Below, in pieces: positions 63,777 to 64,000 of a DNA stretch of 64,000 nt; the stretch's first letter is position 1; the number at the start of each line of letters is the position of its first letter. A program made the position numbers and the translations under genes. The DNA is from Maratus speciosus (taxonomy: Eukaryota > Arthropoda > Arachnida > Araneae > Salticidae), in the NCBI GenBank assembly GCA_963932465.1, contig OZ010794.1, positions 212,487,748 through 212,551,747 on the forward strand, in the 5' to 3' direction. A model generated the notes under the pieces. That model made no database searches, was not told where the DNA came from, and saw only the letters and a list, made by a program, of their open reading frames with translations.

Positions 63777-64000
63777 TGCTAAACTTACTAAAAAAGACTG
63801 AAAGTGGTGATTGAAATCATTGATACTATTATCATGAGAATTGTAAACGGCTTGCATAGTTATTATTGTTAATATTATGAACGAAAATCTTAGTTGGGGT
63901 TAGAGTAAAACCAGGATTCGTTCGGGTCCTTGAATTTCCAGAGTAAGAAATTCTTTGTTACCAGTATTTTCTTCTAGAAAAATCTCTCTTTAAATAAGAC
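63777..64000. other. Unannotated end of window, possible start of another palindromic element
   Basis: TTACCAGTATTTTCTTCTAG then CTCTCTTTAAATAAGAC at 63959-64000 resembles the left core half of the palindromic families and is cut by the window edge. Confidence 0.4.

Noticed and set aside
1..64000. Host exons, tRNA or rRNA genes
   Set aside because: No tRNA-like box A/box B pairs, rRNA landmarks or conserved exon-like frames outside mobile elements were found by reading; a profile search would be decisive.

Overview
The window looks like intergenic or heterochromatin-like DNA from an AT-rich animal genome. An arthropod is likely and an arachnid possible, but that guess rests only on the style of the mobile elements. 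I see no host protein-coding gene, rRNA, tRNA or CRISPR array. Nearly everything that can be named is a mobile element or its remains, and long reading frames occur only inside retrotransposons. Percentages and unit counts given here were made by eye.

Layout. 1-9.2 kb: the left copy of an old segmental duplication, interrupted by a pogo/Tigger-like element (195-1371), an AGGTGCGTTCGT-ended element (4826-5221), a 1.9-kb element with very long inverted repeats (6153-8087) and small palindromic elements. 9.6-10.9 kb: degenerate tandem repeats. 12-15 kb: palindromic MITEs, including a hAT-like one with an 8-bp duplication. 15.4-15.84 kb: the 3' end of a Jockey-like non-LTR element. 15,868-26,544: a nearly full Ty3/gypsy-type LTR retrotransposon with matching LTRs, TGTTGTG/CACAACA ends and a 5-bp ACCAT duplication. 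It carries gag, a phased -1 frameshift site, protease, reverse transcriptase, RNase H and integrase, broken by two stops and one frameshift. 27.3-31.2 kb: a three-level nest in which a Helitron lies inside a non-LTR retrotransposon fragment that lies inside a TTAA MITE. 33.1-45.9 kb: the right copy of the segmental duplication. 46-49.7 kb: GC-rich tandem hairpins, a broken PIF1-like helicase and clustered MITEs. 49.9-55 kb: a large inverted-repeat region holding a piggyBac transposase relic. 55-64 kb: more MITEs, a second Helitron and a tandem array.

Two themes tie the window together. First, more than twenty short elements (about 205-295 bp) begin TTAACCC or similar and end GGGTTAA. This fits piggyBac-type insertion at TTAA, and a decayed piggyBac element is present. 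Several families with different ends share an internal palindromic core (CACCAGTAA / GCCTTATTTAATC / GATTAAATAAGRC / ACTGGTG), and related cores appear in elements with hAT-like and other ends. Second, the window holds paralogous copies of its own sequence, so several insertions can be compared with an unoccupied copy here. This defines their ends and target sites directly.
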